13,920 bases of DNA, taken from contig JAYRFB010000129.1 in assembly GCA_041908585.1 (NCBI GenBank), positions 1-13,920 on the forward strand. Direction: 5' to 3'. Position 1 is the first letter of the stretch; every line of letters starts with the position of its first letter. Under the pieces are notes generated by a model. It had not been told where the DNA came from. It saw only the letters and a program-made list of their open reading frames with translations, and did no database searches. The stretch is from CAINDZ01 sp041908585. Its GTDB lineage: Bacteria > Krumholzibacteriota > Krumholzibacteriia > LZORAL124-64-63. Position numbers and translations under genes: made by a program. Positions 11,948 to 13,920 of this stretch are shown in pieces.

Positions 11948-13855
11948 ATGACCGTCGAGATCCGCCCCCCGCTCCGAGCCGCCGTGGCCGCATTCGCGTT
12001 CGCCGTGCTGGCGTCATCCATCGTGGCGGGGCCCGCCGCGGCCACCTGGTCGCTGGTCTGGTCCGACGAGTTCAACGGCACCGGCCTGGACGCCGCCAAC
12101 TGGACGGCGGACGTCGGCAACGGCTGCCCGAACCTGTGCGGCTGGGGCAACAACGAGTTGCAGTACTACCGCGCGCAGAACGTGGCGGTCACGGGCGGCA
12201 ACCTGGTGCTGACGACGCGCGCCGAGTCCTTCGGGGGCAACGCCTTCACCTCGGGGAAGGTGCACACGCGCGGCAAGCGCTCGTTCCTCTACGGTCGCGT
12301 CGAGATGCGCGCCAAGCTGCCGACCGGCGGCGGCATGTGGCCGGCCTTCTGGATGATGCCTGCCGCCGACGTGTACGGCGGCTGGGCGGCCAGCGGCGAG
12401 ATCGACATCATGGAATCGGCCAACGGCACGACCACGGTGGGCGGCGCGCTGCACTACGGCGGCAGCTACCCGGACAACACCTCGACGAGCGGGTCCTACT
12501 CGCTGGGCGGCGCGAACTTCGCCGACGAGTTCCGTGTCTACGCCGTCGAGTGGGAGCCCGACACGATCCGCTGGTACGTGGACGGGACGCTGTTCATGAC
12601 GCGCACCAGCGCGCAGTGGTATTCCAACAATGCGCCGGGCAACGACCGCGCGCCCTTCGACCAGCCGTTCTACATCATCCTCAACACGGCGGTCGGCGGC
12701 TGGTACACCGGCTGCACCACCACGGGTTGCATCACGGCCAGCCTGCCGCAGCAGTACCTGGTCGATTATGTGCGCGTCTACGAGGATGTCCCCAACGACC
12801 TGCCCGTGGTGACGATCACGTCGCCGGCTCCCGCGGCGACGCTGCCGGCCGGCGACATCGCGATCACCGCGACGGCGACCGATCCCGACGGCACGGTGAC
12901 CGCCGTCGAGTTCTATGGCGGCGCGACGCTGCTGGCCACCGACACGACGGCGCCCTACGCCCACACCTGGGCCGCCGTGCCCGCCGGCTGCCATACCATC
13001 TCCGTCCGCGCGATCGACGACATCGGCGGCGCGACGACCGCCACCGTCGACATCACCGTCGGCGCCGGCTGCGGCCAGGTGGCGTGGCCCGGCGTGACGC
13101 CGGTCATGCCCGGGCGGATCCAGGCCGAGGACTACGACGTCGGCGGTTCCGGCGTGGCCTACCTGGACAGCGATGCGACCAACAACGGCGGCCAGTACCG
13201 GCCGGCCGAGGGCGTGGACATCGAGGCCTGCACCGACACGGGCGGCGGCCGCAACGTCGGCTGGATCAATCCCGGCGAGTGGATCGAGTACACGGTGGAG
13301 ATCCCCGCGGCGGGCGGCTACACCCTGAGGGCGCGGGTGTCCTCGCTGGCGGGCGGCGGCTCGTTCCGGCTCGAGTTCAACGGCATCGACCGCACCGGCG
13401 AGATCGTCGTGCCGAGCACGACCGGCTGGCAGACCTGGACGTCCGTGTCGGCGCCGGCGTTCCTGCCGGCGGGCGTGCAGGTGATGCGCTTCGTGCCTAC
13501 GGGCGCGGGCTTCAACCTGAACTGGCTCGAGGTGGTCGCCGGCGCGGCGGCGGTGGGCGACGACGTGCAGTCGGTCGCGCCGCGGCTGCACCCGTGCCAC
13601 CCGAATCCGTTCAACCCGTCGACGGTGATCAGCTTCGACCTGCCGTCGTCGTCCGGCGTCCGGCTGACCGTGCACGACACCGCCGGACGGCTCGTGCGCA
13701 CGCTGCTGGCGGGGCAGGGCCTGGACGCGGGGCGCCACGAGGTGACCTGGGATGGCCGCGACGACGGCGCCCGGAACCTCCCGGCCGGCGTCTACCATTG
13801 CCGGCTGGAGGCTGCCGGCCGCGTGGAGGCGCGCAGCCTGACGCTGCTGAAATAG
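11948..13855 (+). CDS. Secreted GH16 beta-glucanase with Ig-like, CBM6 and FlgD-like C-terminal domains
   Basis: The product has 635 residues. A signal peptide spans about 1-32 (AVAAFAFAVLASSIVAGPAAA). GH16 catalytic domain, about 33-280: it begins WSLVWSDEFNGTGLDAANW, has the retaining active site GEIDIMESANG (nucleophile Glu151, Asp153, acid/base Glu156), and carries IRWYVDG and FYIILNTAVGGW. The laminarinase (beta-1,3-glucanase) type is most likely. An Ig-like Big_9-type domain follows at about 284-372 (VVTITSPAPAATLPAGDIAI to TATVDITV). A CBM6 comes at about 387-530 (GRIQAEDYDVGG, NVGWINPGEWIEYTVEIPAAGGYTL, FNLNWLEV). The FlgD-like/T9SS-like tail, about 546-635, has HPNPFNPSTVISFDLP, GRLVRTLL and a terminal SLTLLK. 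The GGGAG before the ATG at 11948 is acceptable. Promoter and operator-like repeat lie about 100 bases upstream. The role is polysaccharide degradation outside the cell. Confidence 0.94.
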   Translation: MTVEIRPPLRAAVAAFAFAVLASSIVAGPAAATWSLVWSDEFNGTGLDAANWTADVGNGCPNLCGWGNNELQYYRAQNVAVTGGNLVLTTRAESFGGNAFTSGKVHTRGKRSFLYGRVEMRAKLPTGGGMWPAFWMMPAADVYGGWAASGEIDIMESANGTTTVGGALHYGGSYPDNTSTSGSYSLGGANFADEFRVYAVEWEPDTIRWYVDGTLFMTRTSAQWYSNNAPGNDRAPFDQPFYIILNTAVGGWYTGCTTTGCITASLPQQYLVDYVRVYEDVPNDLPVVTITSPAPAATLPAGDIAITATATDPDGTVTAVEFYGGATLLATDTTAPYAHTWAAVPAGCHTISVRAIDDIGGATTATVDITVGAGCGQVAWPGVTPVMPGRIQAEDYDVGGSGVAYLDSDATNNGGQYRPAEGVDIEACTDTGGGRNVGWINPGEWIEYTVEIPAAGGYTLRARVSSLAGGGSFRLEFNGIDRTGEIVVPSTTGWQTWTSVSAPAFLPAGVQVMRFVPTGAGFNLNWLEVVAGAAAVGDDVQSVAPRLHPCHPNPFNPSTVISFDLPSSSGVRLTVHDTAGRLVRTLLAGQGLDAGRHEVTWDGRDDGARNLPAGVYHCRLEAAGRVEARSLTLLK

Positions 13856-13920
13856 GGCCCCCCCCTCGCGCAGGCCCGTGCCGGATCGCGGAGCGGGTAA
13901 CGGACGACGGCCCGCCGGCT

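Noticed and set aside
12014..13798. A 594-codon minus-strand frame opposite the GH16 gene
   Set aside because: Repetitive Arg/His/Val/Gly composition and no recognisable domain; the plus strand encodes an intact four-domain enzyme.
13856..13920. C-run and GGGCC/GGCCC arms after the GH16 stop as a terminator
   Set aside because: The stem is only five bases with no T-run, and the window ends before any structure can be judged.

Overview
The window is very GC-rich DNA from a diderm bacterium. Its most likely home is the FCB-related high-GC candidate phyla (Eisenbacteria, Krumholzibacteriota or Latescibacterota type). The basis is two large secreted proteins that end in the NPFNPST...GRLVRTL...G.Y.YRL domain (FlgD-like / T9SS type A-like tail) typical of that superphylum. 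The phylum is inferred from style, not from a marker gene. No rRNA, tRNA, IS element, integrase or CRISPR array is visible. AT-rich islands mark the promoters, several of which are near-consensus sigma70 type.

Layout. 129-3051 (minus): a secreted self-processing P1/DmpA-type aminopeptidase (S58 family), and upstream of it a secreted protein of unknown function with a FlgD-like C-terminal tail, driven by an extended -10 promoter. 3332-3775 (plus): a small secreted Ig-like protein. It converges on, and overlaps by 10 bases, a minus-strand ATP-grasp ligase of the D-Ala-D-Ala ligase type (3766-4812). 5097-6875 (plus): a PadR-type repressor and a polytopic membrane protein with a permease-prefix N-terminus, two cistrons behind a perfect-consensus promoter that contains an inverted repeat. 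7009-10409 (plus): a tightly overlapping three-gene operon encoding a 72-residue IDPGSGS-motif membrane protein, a large protein with kinase-like catalytic motifs followed by a SAM methyltransferase domain, and a membrane-anchored alkaline-phosphatase-superfamily enzyme. 10468-11646 (minus): the Na+/H+ antiporter NhaA, with a structured leader. 11948-13855 (plus): a secreted GH16 beta-glucanase with Ig-like, CBM6 and FlgD-like domains, behind a promoter overlapped by an inverted repeat. The 301-base stretch 11647-11947 has no gene; it holds the nhaA leader and the GH16 promoter, operator and leader.

The theme is envelope and secreted functions: polysaccharide breakdown, peptide trimming, and a probable surface-glycan or lipid modification cassette. 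The most interesting candidate for an uncharacterised system is the three-gene operon at 7009-10409. Its start and stop codons overlap twice in the same way (ATGNTTGA). Its members combine a tiny motif-bearing membrane protein, a probable kinase-like/methyltransferase fusion and a membrane phospho-transferase-like enzyme. The next most notable items are the PadR promoter-operator, the hairpin-rich nhaA leader and the glucanase operator.
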